Of a stretch of 64,000 nt of DNA, positions 1 to 10,474 are shown piece by piece. A program made the translations under genes and the position numbers. Every line of letters begins with the position of its first letter. The stretch's first letter is position 1. The notes below the pieces were generated by a model. It was given only the letters and a program-made list of their open reading frames with translations. It was not told the origin of the DNA and did not search any database. Where the stretch lies: positions 5,644,501 to 5,708,500 of the forward strand of contig CP042279.1 in NCBI GenBank assembly GCA_007858575.1. The letters run 5' to 3'. The stretch comes from Streptomyces sp. WAC08241 (GTDB lineage: Bacteria > Actinomycetota > Actinomycetes > Streptomycetales > Streptomycetaceae).

Positions 1-1517
1 GGCCCTGCCCGGTCTGCGCGAGGCGCTCGGCCTGGACGAGTCGGCTGCGACCCGCACCACCGCCGACGAGGCGGAGGCGAAGGCCCGCGAGCTGGTCGAG
101 GCGATGGAGGCCGCCGACTGGGCGGTCGAGGCCGTTCCCGCCGACCAGAGCCCCGAGGTCCGGGCCGTGCTGCGGTTCGCCGCCGAGCAGGTCGTGCCGC
201 GCCTGGCCGCCACCACCGACGAGCTGGCGCACGCCGTGCACGCGCTCAACGGCGGCTTCGTCCCGGCCGGTCCGTCTGGCTCGCTCCCTCCGGGGCCTGG
301 TCAACGTCCCGCCGACCGGCCGCAACTTCTACTCGGTCGACCCGAAGGCCGTCCCTCCCGGCTCGCCTGGGAGACCGGCCAGGCGCTCGCGGACTCGCTC
401 CTGGAGCGCTACCGCACCGACAACGGCGACTGGCCGACCTCCGTGGGCCTCTCCCTGTGGGGCACGAGCGCGATGCGCACCGCCGGCGACGACGTGGCCG
501 AGGCGCTCGCCCTGCTCGGCGTCCGCCCGCTGTGGGACGAGGCCTCGCGCCGCGTGAACGGCCTGGAGCCGATCCCGCTCGCCGAGCTCGGCCGTCCGCG
601 CATCGACGTCACCCTGCGCATCTCGGGCTTCTTCCGCGACGCGTTCCCGCACGTCATCGGCCTCCTGGACGACGCCGTACGGCTCGTGGCCGGCCTTGAG
701 GACGAGTCCGCGTCGGACAACCACGTACGGGCCCACGCGCAGGCCGACCTGGCCGAGCACGGCGACGAGCGGCGCGCCACGACCCGCATCTTCGGCTCGC
801 GGCCGGGGACGTACGGCGCGGGCATCCTCCAGCTCATCGACTCCCGCGACTGGCGCACGGACGCCGACCTCGCCGAGGTCTACACGGTGTGGGGCGGTTA
901 CGCGTACGGGCGCGGGCTCGAAGGCGCCCGGCGCGGGCCGAGATGGAGACCGCGTACAAGCGGATCGCGGTGGCCGCGAAGAACACGGACACCCGCGAGC
1001 ACGACATCGCGGACTCGGACGACTACTTCCAGTACCACGGCGGCATGGTGGCGACCGTCCGCGCGCTCAAGGGCACGGCCCCCGAGGCGTACATCGGCGA
1101 CTCGACCCGCCCCGAGACCGTCCGCACCCGCACGCTCGTCGAGGAGACCTCCCGGGTCTTCCGGGCCCGCGTGGTCAACCCGCGCTGGATCGAGGCGATG
1201 CGCCGCCACGGCTACAAGGGCGCGTTCGAGCTGGCGGCGACCGTCGACTACCTCTTCGGGTACGACGCCACGACGGGCGTGGTCGCGGACTGGATGTACG
1301 ACAAGCTGACGCAGGAGTACGTCCTCGACCCGGAGAACCAGGCCTTCCTGAAGGAGGCCAACCCCTGGGCCCTGCACGGCATCGCGGAGCGCCTCCTCGA
1401 AGCCGAGTCCCGGGGCATGTGGGAGAAGCCGGATCCGGATACGCTCGCCGCGCTGCGGCAGGTGTTCCTGGAGACGGAGGGCGACCTGGAGGGGACGCGG
1501 ACTCCTCCGAGGACTAG
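1..1517 (+). CDS. cobN: Cobaltochelatase subunit CobN, C-terminal part (5' end outside window)
   Basis: CobN is the large subunit of the ATP-dependent aerobic cobaltochelatase, which inserts cobalt into hydrogenobyrinic acid a,c-diamide in cobalamin synthesis. The readable protein carries CobN/BchH-family stretches such as WGTSAMRTAGDDVAEALALL, DVTLRISGFFRDAFPH, YGRGLEG and DDYFQYHGGMVATVRAL. At least three frameshifts are needed: around 270-350, where the NFYSVDPKAVPSRLAWETG stretch is split over frames, near 930, and in the G run near 1490. Repairing the last one gives a stop at 1515-1517 with tail DSSED instead of the literal stop at 1524. It faces the ABC-F gene tail to tail. Confidence 0.9.
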
Positions 1518-1527
1518 GCCCTGACGC

Positions 1528-3126
<1,599 letters not shown>

Positions 3127-3143
3127 GGGCGTTCTCCTGTATG

Positions 3144-3198
3144 TGGACGACGGGGGCGACGTGGACGACGGGGACGACGGGGACGACGTGGACGACGC
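3144..3198. repeat. 9-bp tandem repeat upstream of the ABC-F gene
   Basis: About six degenerate copies of a 9-bp unit (ggacgacgg / tggacgacg) lie 5' of the ABC-F ribosome binding site. Read on the minus strand from an ATG at 3271, it encodes a Val/Pro-rich stretch (VVHVVPVVPVVHVAPVVH) in a frame other than the ABC-F gene and overlapping its start. It could be a leader peptide or just slipped low-complexity DNA. Confidence 0.55.
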
Positions 3199-3229
3199 AG
3201 GTGATGCGGGTGACATGCTCGAAGCTGGA

Positions 3230-3241
3230 CGAGACGTCTCG
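3230..3241. promoter_or_regulatory. Perfect 12-bp palindrome, possible operator
   Basis: cgagacgtctcg is a perfect palindrome in the divergent region between the ABC-F gene (minus) and the DUF1648 gene (plus). A related gtctcg lies directly behind it. A repressor site is possible; no bound protein can be named. Confidence 0.35.
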
Positions 3242-3375
3242 TCTCGCTTCGTCGTGACGACCGTACGGCATGGGCGCGCCTCCGCAAGACGTTCCGTCTC
3301 GTCGGTTTCACCGCACGGTCTCCGGGCTGCCCGTGAACTCATTGTTCTAGTAGAGTGCGAACAAGGGAGGTTTTC

Positions 3376-4325
3376 ATGCACCGTGTCACACCCCGTCTCC
3401 GCGTGCTCGCCGCGCTCCCCTTCGTCCTCGTGCTCGCCGCGTACCTGCTGGTGTTCGCCCTCTGGTACGACCGGCTCCCCGACCCCCTCGCCACCCACTT
3501 CGGAACCGAGGGCGGCGGCCGCGCCGACGGCTTCACCGGCCGCACCGCCTACGCGTTCGTCAGCGCGGCCCTGCTCCTCGGCACCGCCGTCGGCTGGAAC
3601 CTCTTCGTCCGCCGCACCGCCCTGTGGGGCGCGTGGGCCACGGCCGGCTTCACCGGGACGCCGCTCGTCCTGATCCTGCGGGACAACCTGGACGCCGCCG
3701 ACGCGGCCGGGGTCGTCTCCCCCTGGCCAACCTCGCCGTCGGGGCCGGCGCCGCCGCCGTCCTCGCCCTCGCGGGTCTGGCCCTGGCCCGGACCGTCCCC
3801 GAGGAGGAGCGGGCCCCGGCCCCGGCGCCACGGACGGCCCCCGGCTCCCGCTCGGTCCGAGCGAGGTCGCCGGCTGGTCCCGCGTCGCCGGCTCCCGGGT
3901 CCTCGCCGTCCTCGCGGCGCTCGCCCTCGCCGCCGTCCCCGTCACCCTGCTCCTGGCCCCTGGCCCGACGCCTGGCCCGCCCTGCTCGGCCTGGTCGTCG
4001 GGGTGCCGGGCTCGCCCTCGCCCGCGTCCGGGTCACCGTCGACCGGCGCGGCCTCACCGTCCGGCCCGCCCTCGTGCCCCGGCCCCGCGTCCGCGTCCCG
4101 CTCGACGAGGTCACCGGCGCCACCGTCCGCGACGTCGACCCCCTCGCCGAGTTCGGCGGCTGGGGCTACCGGGTCCGGGCCCGCCGGACGGGCATCGTCC
4201 TGCGCTCCGGCGAAGCCCTCGTCGTACGCCGCGACAGCGGGCGCGAGTTCGCGGTCACCGTGTCCGACGCGCACACCGCGGCCGCCCTCCTCAACACCCT
4301 CGTCGAACGGCGTGGGAGGCTCTGA
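3376..4325 (+). CDS. DUF1648 domain membrane protein
   Basis: The N-terminus has a transmembrane helix (VLVLAAYLLVFALWYDRLPD) followed by PLATHFGTEGGGRADGF, the hallmark of the DUF1648 domain also found in SdpI-like proteins. A second hydrophobic segment follows (AYAFVSAALLLG) and more come later (VLAVLAALALAAVPVTLLLA). The C-terminal half is a PH-like/bacterial domain ending AALLNTLVERRGRL. Start ATG 3376 has GGGAGG 5-10 nt upstream. Frameshifts near 3720 and 3830-3950 split it. The GntR gene follows after 2 bp, so the two are probably one transcript. Its biological function is unknown; pairing of DUF1648 proteins with YtrA-type GntR regulators is common in Streptomyces. Confidence 0.75.
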
Positions 4326-4327
4326 CC

Positions 4328-4683
4328 GTGCTCTTCCGCGTCGACCCGGCCTCGGCCGTCCCCCTCGGTGACCAGATCGCCGCCTGCGTCCGGGGGCGCT
4401 CGCCGACGGCTCGGCCGCCCCCGGCGAACGCCTCCCGGCCGCCCGGGAGCTCGCCGACTCCCTGGGCGTCAACGTCCACACCGTCCTCCGCGGCTACCAG
4501 CGGCTCCGCGAGGAGGGCCTGATCGAACTCCGCCGGGGCCGGGGCGCGATCGTCGTCCCCGGCGCCACCGCCCCCGACCGCGCCCGGCTGGTCTCCCGGC
4601 TGCGCGAGGCGGCGGCGGAGGCCCGCGAACTGGGCCTCTCGGAGGCGGAGTTCCTGGACCTGGCGCGCACGAGCATGGGGTAG
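4328..4683 (+). CDS. GntR family regulator, YtrA type
   Basis: After repair of one frameshift in the G run near 4398 the protein reads about 118 residues. The N-terminus DPASAVPLGDQIAACVR and the winged helix (GERLPAARELADSLGVNVH, VLRGYQRLREEGLIELRRG) are typical of YtrA-type GntR repressors, which have a short C-terminal dimerisation helix rather than a ligand domain. Start is GTG 4328, 2 bp after the DUF1648 gene, so it probably regulates that gene and itself. Confidence 0.8.
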
Positions 4684-4684
4684 G

Positions 4685-4713
4685 GGAACCCCTCCTCGCG
4701 CCTCGGGGGTTCC
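4685..4713. terminator. Hairpin between convergent genes
   Basis: Arms ggaacccc / ggggttcc close a 13-base loop just after the GntR stop codon and before the end of the minus-strand dehydrogenase. No T tract. Confidence 0.45.
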
Positions 4714-4752
4714 GCGCCTCGGACGATCTCGCGCACCGGCGCGCCTTGCGGC

Positions 4753-5712
4753 TCAGACGATCTCGCGCACCGGCGCCCCCGCCAGGAACGCCTCGACGTC
4801 CTCGACCGCCTGCCCGAAGTACCGCCCGTAGTTCCCCTCCGTCACGTACCCGAGGTGGGGGAGGGCCAGGACGTTCGGCAGGGTCCGCAGCGGGTCGTCG
4901 GCGGGCAGCGGCTCCGTGTCGTAGACGTCGAGGCCCGCCCCCGCGATCCACCCCTCGCGCAGCGCCCGCAGCAGCGCCCCGCCGTCGACCAGACCGGCCC
5001 GCGAGGTGTTGACGAGGTACGCGGACGGGCGCATCGCCCGCAGCTCGGGCTCCCCGACCAGGCCCCGGGTGCGGTCGGAGAGCACCAGGTGCAGGGAGAC
5101 GAAGTCGCCCTCCGCCAGCAGCCCCCGCAGGTCCTTCGCGCACCGCACCCCGTGCTCGGCCGCCCGCTCCTCCGTGAGGTTCGGGCTCCAGGCGGCGACG
5201 TCCATCCCGAAGGCGAGGCCGATCCGGGCCACCCGGGCGCCGATCTTGCCGAGGCCGACGAGCCCCAGGGTCCGGCCGGCCAGGTCGGCGCCGACGGTGG
5301 ACTGCCAGGGCCCGCCCTCCCGCACCGCCCGCGCCTCGGCCGGCACGTGCCGGGCCAGGCCGAGGAGCAGCGCCCAGGTCAGCTCGGTCGGCGGGGTGGG
5401 GCTGCTCTCCGTGCCGCAGACGGTGACGCCCCGGGCGCGGGCGGCGGCGACGTCGACCGAGGCGTTGCGCATGCCGGAGGTGATCAGGAGCCGCAGCCGG
5501 GGCAGCCGGTCGAGGAGCACCGCGTCGACCGGCGTCCGCTCCCGCATGACGACGAGGACCTCGCAGTCCCCGACGGCGGCGGCCAGCGCGTCCCGGTCGT
5601 CGAGGTGCTCGCGCAGGACGCGCACCTCGACGCGGTCGGCGAGCGGGCTCCAGTCGGCGGAGGAGAGGGCGACGCCCTGGTAGTCGTCGAGTACGGCGCA
5701 GCGCAGCTTCAT
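4753..5712 (-). CDS. D-2-hydroxyacid dehydrogenase (NAD-dependent)
   Basis: A complete, unbroken 319-residue protein of the D-isomer-specific 2-hydroxyacid dehydrogenase family, which oxidises or reduces 2-hydroxy/2-oxo acids with NAD(P). The Rossmann motif is GLVGLGKIGARVARIG (about residues 145-160). Catalytic elements are the Arg in NTSRAGLVDGGAL, the Glu in GLDVYDTEPLP and His in LPHLGY. It matches the phosphoglycerate-dehydrogenase-like branch without an ACT domain. Start is ATG 5712. The upstream HTH gene reads in the same frame without an intervening stop only because of a frameshift in that gene. Confidence 0.9.
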   Translation of the reverse strand: MKLRCAVLDDYQGVALSSADWSPLADRVEVRVLREHLDDRDALAAAVGDCEVLVVMRERTPVDAVLLDRLPRLRLLITSGMRNASVDVAAARARGVTVCGTESSPTPPTELTWALLLGLARHVPAEARAVREGGPWQSTVGADLAGRTLGLVGLGKIGARVARIGLAFGMDVAAWSPNLTEERAAEHGVRCAKDLRGLLAEGDFVSLHLVLSDRTRGLVGEPELRAMRPSAYLVNTSRAGLVDGGALLRALREGWIAGAGLDVYDTEPLPADDPLRTLPNVLALPHLGYVTEGNYGRYFGQAVEDVEAFLAGAPVREIV

Positions 5713-5785
5713 GGAGGCATGATCGCGCACGTCCGACGCGGACGGGAGGCCCCGGGGGCCCGGCGGCCGGGAGGGAAGGGGCGGG

Positions 5786-6150
5786 TCAGCCGTGCTCGTG
5801 GCGCCCCGTCGGGGTTCCGCCCGCCCGGCCGACTCCTCCGCCGCCCGCCGGTACTCCGCGTTGATGCGCTGGGCCTCCTCCAACTGGTCCTCCAGGATGA
5901 CGATGCGGCAGGCCGCCTCGACCGGAGTGCCCTGGTCGACCAGTTCCCGGGCGCGGGCCGCGATCCGCAGTTGGTAGCGGGAGTAGCGGCGGTGGCCGCC
6001 CTCGGAGCGGAGCGGGGTGATCAGGCGGGCCTCGCCGAGGGCGCGGAGGAAGCCCGGGGTCGTGCCGAGCATCTCGGCCGCCCGTCCCATGGTGTAGGCC
6101 GGGTAGTCGTCGTCGTCGAGCCGGTCGCCGAGCGGATTGTCCGCTGTCAT
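5786..6150 (-). CDS. MerR-like helix-turn-helix regulator
   Basis: The N-terminal half is a MerR-type DNA-binding domain: YTMGRAAEMLGTTPGFLRAL, then the wing EGGHRRYSRYQL, followed by an alpha-helical linker (EAACRIVILEDQLEEAQRI). It is about 120 residues and has no ligand-binding domain. The literal frame runs on into the dehydrogenase, but shifting by one base near 5808 gives a natural end GRHEHG at 5786. Start ATG 6150 has AGAGGTG upstream. Confidence 0.75.
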
Positions 6151-6252
6151 CTGCACCTCTTCTGGGGCCGCTTCGGGGCCCGGGTGCCGTGCGGCACCCG
6201 GGCCCCGGGGAAATTCAACCACCGGTGGGCGCGCCGCCTAGAATCGGCTCTC

Positions 6253-6611
6253 ATGTCGAAGCCTGACGAACTGCTGATTGACATTGCCGCCACGGTGGAG
6301 TCCGGGCAGAGCAATCAGATGTCCCTGACCGTGGTCGCGGGGGCGTGGTCATCACCGGGCGCCTGGCCCCCGAGGCCCTCTGGAGAGAGCGGGTGTCGGA
6401 GGTCCTGACGGACTCCGCCCGGCTCGGCGAGTTCTCCGGGGTCTTCACGCCCTCCGACCGGAAGGACGACCCGCCGACGCACCTCCACTTCCACCTGGCC
6501 CGGATCCTCCAGGGCACGGTGGGCATCCCCGAGACCGGCGGGATGTACCGCGTCGCGATCGCCGACGTCAGCGCTTGGACGGTGGGCGACTTCAGGTACT
6601 CCGACCACTGA
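6253..6611 (+). CDS. GvpU-like gas-vesicle accessory protein (tentative)
   Basis: A small soluble protein of about 118 residues: DELLIDIAATVESGQSNQMS at the start and FTPSDRKDDPPTHLHFHLAR in the middle. It resembles proteins annotated as GvpU in Streptomyces; I recall this from general knowledge and cannot test it. No other gvp gene is in the window, so a role in gas vesicles is doubtful here. One base is missing in the G run near 6336. A TAGAAT hexamer at 6239-6244 lies close to the ATG and no Shine-Dalgarno is obvious, so the message may be nearly leaderless. Confidence 0.55.
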
Positions 6612-6624
6612 GCCGCCGCCGGCA

Positions 6625-6678
6625 GAACGACGACGGGGCCCGACCGGTACGCACACCGGTCGGGCCCCGTCGTCGTTC
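6625..6678. terminator. Strong bidirectional terminator hairpin
   Basis: A perfect 24-bp stem (6625-6648 with 6655-6678) closes a 6-base loop between two convergent genes. It is the longest perfect hairpin with a short loop in the window. Confidence 0.85.
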
Positions 6679-6687
6679 TCCGGGCAG

Positions 6688-6971
6688 TCAGACGATCGTG
6701 GTGGTCATGGTGGCCGCGGCGGTCACGACGGTCGCGGCGGGGAACGTGCCGCAGGTGAAGCCGAGGCGGGTCATGGCCCGTACGACCTCCTGGGCGCTGA
6801 AGTCGCGCCGGTCCTGGCGGGTGAGGACCTCGCCGACCTGCTTCGCGGGGTACTGGCGGCGGCCGACGATGACGAACTCGCCGGTGCCCGGCTCGGGCTT
6901 GACGCCCTTCATCGAGTCCAGCACGCCGCTCTTCGTCAGGTCGAAGGGAAACGGGCGATGACACAGCGCAT
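6688..6971 (-). CDS. SCO5918-family small protein
   Basis: Small basic protein of 94 residues after repair of a C run at 6945-6949: it begins MRCVIARFPFDLTKSGVL and contains VGRRQYPAKQVGEVLTRQDR and SAQEVVRAMTRLGFTC. I recognise it as the conserved Streptomyces SCO5918-type protein, which lies next to the DEAD-box helicase and cold-shock genes as it does here. Function unknown; the company suggests a link to RNA metabolism at low temperature, by inference only. Confidence 0.65.
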
Positions 6972-7018
6972 GATGCCTCTCAGGGGTGGCAGGGGGTACG
7001 GGCAGGAGGGGGAGCGGC

Positions 7019-8605
7019 TCAGCGGGCGGGCGCGACGGCGCCGACGAGCAGGTGCCCGGTCCGGGCGCGCCGGGTCCCGGGCGTTTCCCGGAGGTGTTTC
7101 CCGGCGGTCGCGCGCGGAGGCGCTACGCGGCGGCGGGCGCGGCGGGCGGCGGTCGGCCCCGCGGGGCGGCGGCTCCGGCGGGAGCGGGCGGGAGCGCCGT
7201 CGCGGCGCCGTTCGGCCGCGGGGGCCGTGATGACGACGGGGACGCCGGACGGGGTCCGCGCGCCGGTGATGCGGCGCAGCTCGTCCCCGCCGGGGCGGAC
7301 CTCGGTGACGCGGGGCCGGATGCCCGCGTCCGCCATGAGGCGGACCATGCCGCGGCGCTGGCCCGGGGTGACCAGGGTGACGACGCTGCCGGACTCGCCC
7401 GCACGGGCGGTGCGCCCGCCGCGGTGCAGGTAGTCCTTGTGGTCGGCCGGCGGATCGACGTTGACGACGAGGTCGAGGTGGTCGACGTGGATGCCGCGGG
7501 CGGCGACGTTCGTGGCGACGAGCACGGAGACGTGCCCGGTCTTGAACCGCGCCAGGGTGCGGGTGCGCTGCGCCTGCGACTTCCCGCCGTGCAGCGCGGC
7601 GGCCCGTACGCCGCTGAGGAGCAGGTCGCGGGTCAGCCGGTCGACGTCGTGCTTGGTGTCGAGGAACATGATCACGCGCCCGTCGCGGGCGGCGATCTCC
7701 GTCGTGGCGGCCCGCTTGTCGGAGCCGTGGACGTGCAGCACGTGGTGCTCCATCGTCGTGACCGCGCCGGCGGACGGGTCGACCGAGTGGACGACGGGGT
7801 CGTTCAGGTAGCGGCGTACGAGCAGGTCGACGTTGCGGTCCAGGGTGGCGGAGAACAGCATCCGCTGCCCCTCCGGCCGCACCTGGTCGAGGAGCGCGGT
7901 GACCTGCGGCATGAAGCCCATGTCGGCCATCTGGTCGGCCTCGTCGAGGACGGTGGTCGCCACGTGGTCGAGCAGGCAGTCGCCGCGGTCGATGAGGTCC
8001 TTGAGGCGGCCGGGGGTCGCGACGACGACCTCGGCGCCGGAGCGGAGCGCGTGCGTCTGGCGGCCGATCGACACCCCGCCGACGACGGTGGCCGTCCGGA
8101 GCCGGAGCGAGCGGGCGTACGGGGTGAGGGCGTCGGTCACCTGCTGGGCCAGCTCGCGGGTGGGCACGAGGACCAGGGCGAGGGCCGCCGGGACTCGGCG
8201 CGCTTCCCGGCGGTCCGGGCGAGCAGCGCCAGGCCGAAGGCCAGGGTCTTGCCGGAGCCGGTCCGGCCGCGGCCCAGGGCGTCGCGGCCCGCGAGGGTGT
8301 TCGGCAGGGTCGCGCCCTGGATCGGGAACGGCACGGTCACGCCCTCGGCGGTGAGGGCGGCGAGCAGCGGGGCGGGCAGGTCGAGCGCGGCGAACGTCTC
8401 GACGGCCGGCAGCGCGGGGGTGACCGTCCGGGGAGCGTGAACTCGGCCGGCGGCCCCGAGGGCGCCCGGCCCCGCCCCGGGGACGGGAACGGCCGGAGGA
8501 CTGAGAACGGCCGGAGGGCTGCGAGCGGCCGGAGGACTGTGAGCGATCGGAGGACTGCGAGCGGGCGGAACGGGCGGAATGCGCGTGCGTGCGTGTGCGG
8601 TTCAT
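7019..8605 (-). CDS. DEAD-box RNA helicase
   Basis: ATP-dependent RNA helicase of superfamily 2. Motifs in order: Q motif VPFPIQGATLPNTL, Walker A GRGRTGSGKT, PTRELAQQV, TPGRLKDL, VLDEADQMADMGF, SATLDRNVD, ARGIHVDHLDL and HRGGRTARAG. The C-terminal tail is Arg-rich. The N-terminal about 45 residues are a low-complexity SQSSGRSQ repeat encoded by an 18-bp minisatellite. Two frameshifts (near 8430 and 8195) displace the Q and Walker A motifs into another frame. It sits downstream of the cold-shock gene, as in other Streptomyces, and probably unwinds structured RNA. Confidence 0.9.
   Translation of the reverse strand: MNRTRTHAHSARSARSQSSDRSQSSGRSQPSGRSQSSGRSRPRGGAGRPRGRRPSSRSPDGHPRAAGRRDVRRARPARPAARRPHRRGRDRAVPDPGRDPAEHPRGPRRPGPRPDRLRQDPGLRPGAARPDRREARRVPAALALVLVPTRELAQQVTDALTPYARSLRLRTATVVGGVSIGRQTHALRSGAEVVVATPGRLKDLIDRGDCLLDHVATTVLDEADQMADMGFMPQVTALLDQVRPEGQRMLFSATLDRNVDLLVRRYLNDPVVHSVDPSAGAVTTMEHHVLHVHGSDKRAATTEIAARDGRVIMFLDTKHDVDRLTRDLLLSGVRAAALHGGKSQAQRTRTLARFKTGHVSVLVATNVAARGIHVDHLDLVVNVDPPADHKDYLHRGGRTARAGESGSVVTLVTPGQRRGMVRLMADAGIRPRVTEVRPGGDELRRITGARTPSGVPVVITAPAAERRRDGAPARSRRSRRPAGPTAARRARRRVAPPRATAGKHLRETPGTRRARTGHLLVGAVAPAR
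8486..8572. repeat. 18-bp minisatellite in the helicase 5' end
   Basis: Roughly four copies of an 18-bp unit (consensus cggccggaggactgngag) encode the S-x-R-S-Q-S-S-G-R repeats of the helicase N-terminus on the minus strand. Copy number is likely to vary between strains. Confidence 0.7.
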
Positions 8606-8712
8606 GGCGAACCTTCCTCGATGCGGCGCGTATCAAGGAATTTCCGCGGCGGGAATGCGACACGGACAATTGCGAGACAAGCCGGACCGGAATGGGGGCC
8701 CTTCTATGCAGA

Positions 8713-8776
8713 GCTGGGGCCCGCACCCCAAGGTGCGGGCCCCAGCTATGCGCGGCGCTCCTCACGGAGCGCCGCG
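8713..8776 (-). terminator. Two tandem hairpins after the cold-shock gene
   Basis: The first (for minus-strand transcription) pairs 8751-8761 with 8766-8776 (11 bp, 4-base loop). The second pairs 8713-8727 with 8732-8746 (15 bp, 4-base loop). Together they separate the abundant cold-shock transcript from the helicase gene. Confidence 0.75.
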
Positions 8777-8790
8777 CGGCGGTGACAGCG

Positions 8791-8993
8791 TCAGGCGGAG
8801 ACGATGTTCTCCGCGGTCGGGCCCTTCTGGCCCTGCGCGATGTCGAAGTTCACCTTCTGGCCCTCCTGGAGCTCACGGAAGCCCTGGGAGGCGATGTTCG
8901 AGTAGTGGGCGAACACGTCGGGGCCGCCACCGTCCTGCTCGATGAAGCCGAAGCCCTTTCCGCGTTGAACCACTTGACGGTACCGGAAGCCAT
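8791..8993 (-). CDS. Cold-shock protein, CspA family
   Basis: A 67-residue nucleic-acid-binding OB fold: MASGTVKWFN at the start, RNP1-like KGFGFIEQD, RNP2-like DVFAHYSNI, end PTAENIVSA. It binds single-stranded RNA/DNA as an RNA chaperone. One A is missing in an A run near 8962 (AERGK-type junction), so the gene is literally out of frame; as such genes are near-universal, I take this as a sequencing error. Start ATG 8993 has GGAGAAAAGAC upstream, and about 250 bp of AT-richer leader follow. Confidence 0.9.
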
Positions 8994-9262
8994 GTCTTTT
9001 CTCCTTCGGGCAGTGCTCGGAAATCCACACCGTGCGGATTCCGTGTCGCCGCGATGATCGCCCCAGCCGGAAAAGACCGGCAATACTCATGACCGTTGAT
9101 GCTCATGCTTCGGGAACCACAACTGCAACTGCTTTCGACAGTAGCACGGTGGATGGCGGGCCGCAGTGTGAGTAATTCTTTCCGCGTGGTCCGATGAGAA
9201 ATCCTCACGGCGCGTGCTGCTGAATTCTCACTTCGCGGCGACAGTTTTCTTCGTCCGGCCCG
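8994..9262 (-). promoter_or_regulatory. AT-richer leader/promoter region of the cold-shock gene
   Basis: About 270 bases without a gene, clearly lower in GC than the flanks (for example gtgagtaattctttccgcg near 9170). It should hold the cold-shock promoter and a long 5' leader as in other csp genes. No individual promoter element is certain. Confidence 0.4.
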
Positions 9263-10010
9263 TCACTCCTTCACCCCGGAGACCACGAGGAACGGCGGGT
9301 GGCCGGCCTCCGCCGGGCGGTTTCCCAGGAGGGCCGAGTGCCGGGGAGCACGGGCTCGTGGACGTCCAGGTCGGTGAAGCCGGCCTTGCCCAGGACGTCG
9401 AGGTAGGTCTGGCACGGCCAGTGGTGGTCGGTCAGGTCGAGCCGTCCGCCGCCCGGGAGGTCGAGGCGGGTCGGCCTCGGCTCGCCCTTGGTGTAGACGC
9501 GGCCGGGGTCGCCGGTGCGGAAGGTGGAGAAGCGGACGCCGGTGCTGCGCGGGTTGGCGTCGAGCACGGCGTACCGGCCGCCGGGGCGCAGGACGCGGTG
9601 GACCTCGGCGGCGATGTCGTGCAGGTCCTCGACCCGCCCGGCGGTGACGTAGACGAAGCAGGACATGGCGGCGTCCACGGAGCCGTCGTCGAGGAACGCG
9701 AGCCGGCCGTCCTCGATCAGCCGGTGCTCGATCCTCGGTGCGGATGCCGCTCGCGGGCGACGGCCAGCATGTGCGGCGAGACGTCGGCGGCCACGACGCG
9801 CGCGCCGGAGGAGGCCTCGACGACCCGGACGGCGACCTTGCCGGGTCCGCAGCCGTGGTCCAGGACCGTGCGGACGGCCGAGGAGCCGATGCCGAGGGCG
9901 TGGAAGACGGCCGGGTAGCCGATGAGGCGTTCGGGGAGGTCGTCGTAGGAGTCGTAGTTCTCGGCGGCGTCGCCGGAATCGGCTTCCTTCCACGCGGTGC
10001 TGTCGCTCAT
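9263..10010 (-). CDS. Class I SAM-dependent methyltransferase
   Basis: About 248 residues. SAM-binding motif I is VLDHGCGPGKVAVRV, followed by VVAADVSPHMLAVARE and a post-motif EVHRVLRPGGRYAVLDANP typical of UbiE/COQ5-like small-molecule methyltransferases. Substrate unknown. Frameshifts lie near 9735 and 9330; after repairing the latter the protein ends FLVVSGVKE at 9263. It is divergent from the glutamate decarboxylase gene. Confidence 0.8.
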
Positions 10011-10474
10011 GCGGGTCGCCTTTCGGCCTCGGCTGGCAGGGGGAGCATCGACGGTGATCCACTTCTCCCGGAACGTACTGCTTGTCCCGTGGTGCCGGTA
10101 TCAGCCCGACCGGCCGTGTCGCATTGCTCCGGGGACGCCGTCCCCGCAGGTCGGAGTGGGTGCGGCGGGCCCGCCGGGGTCGGTGCTGCCGGGACGTCAC
10201 CCGTCCAACGGGTGAACCACCGATCCGGCCCGTCGTAGGAACCGCAGGTCGGAGGGGTGGGGCCGTCAAGGCGACGAGTGAGGGGCCCCGGGAGCGCCTT
10301 CTCACCCACCCGGGCCAACGGCCTCCCCGCTGCCGGGCGCCGCCCCCGGCCCCGTGGGTTGATGGGAGGCACGGGGCCGCCCGCCGGGGGCGCGCCGTCG
10401 AGCTGTTGAGCCGTCGTGCCGTCGTGCCGCCGAGCTGTCGAGCTGTCGAGCTGTCGAGCGAAGGGGAAGCCGCC
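10011..10474. other. Intergenic region with 9-bp tandem repeats
   Basis: No convincing gene is seen in these 460 bases. From about 10407 to 10462 it holds imperfect repeats of a gagctgtc/gtcgtgccg 8-9 bp unit, immediately 5' of the glutamate decarboxylase start. The divergent promoters of the methyltransferase and gad genes must lie here. Confidence 0.5.
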
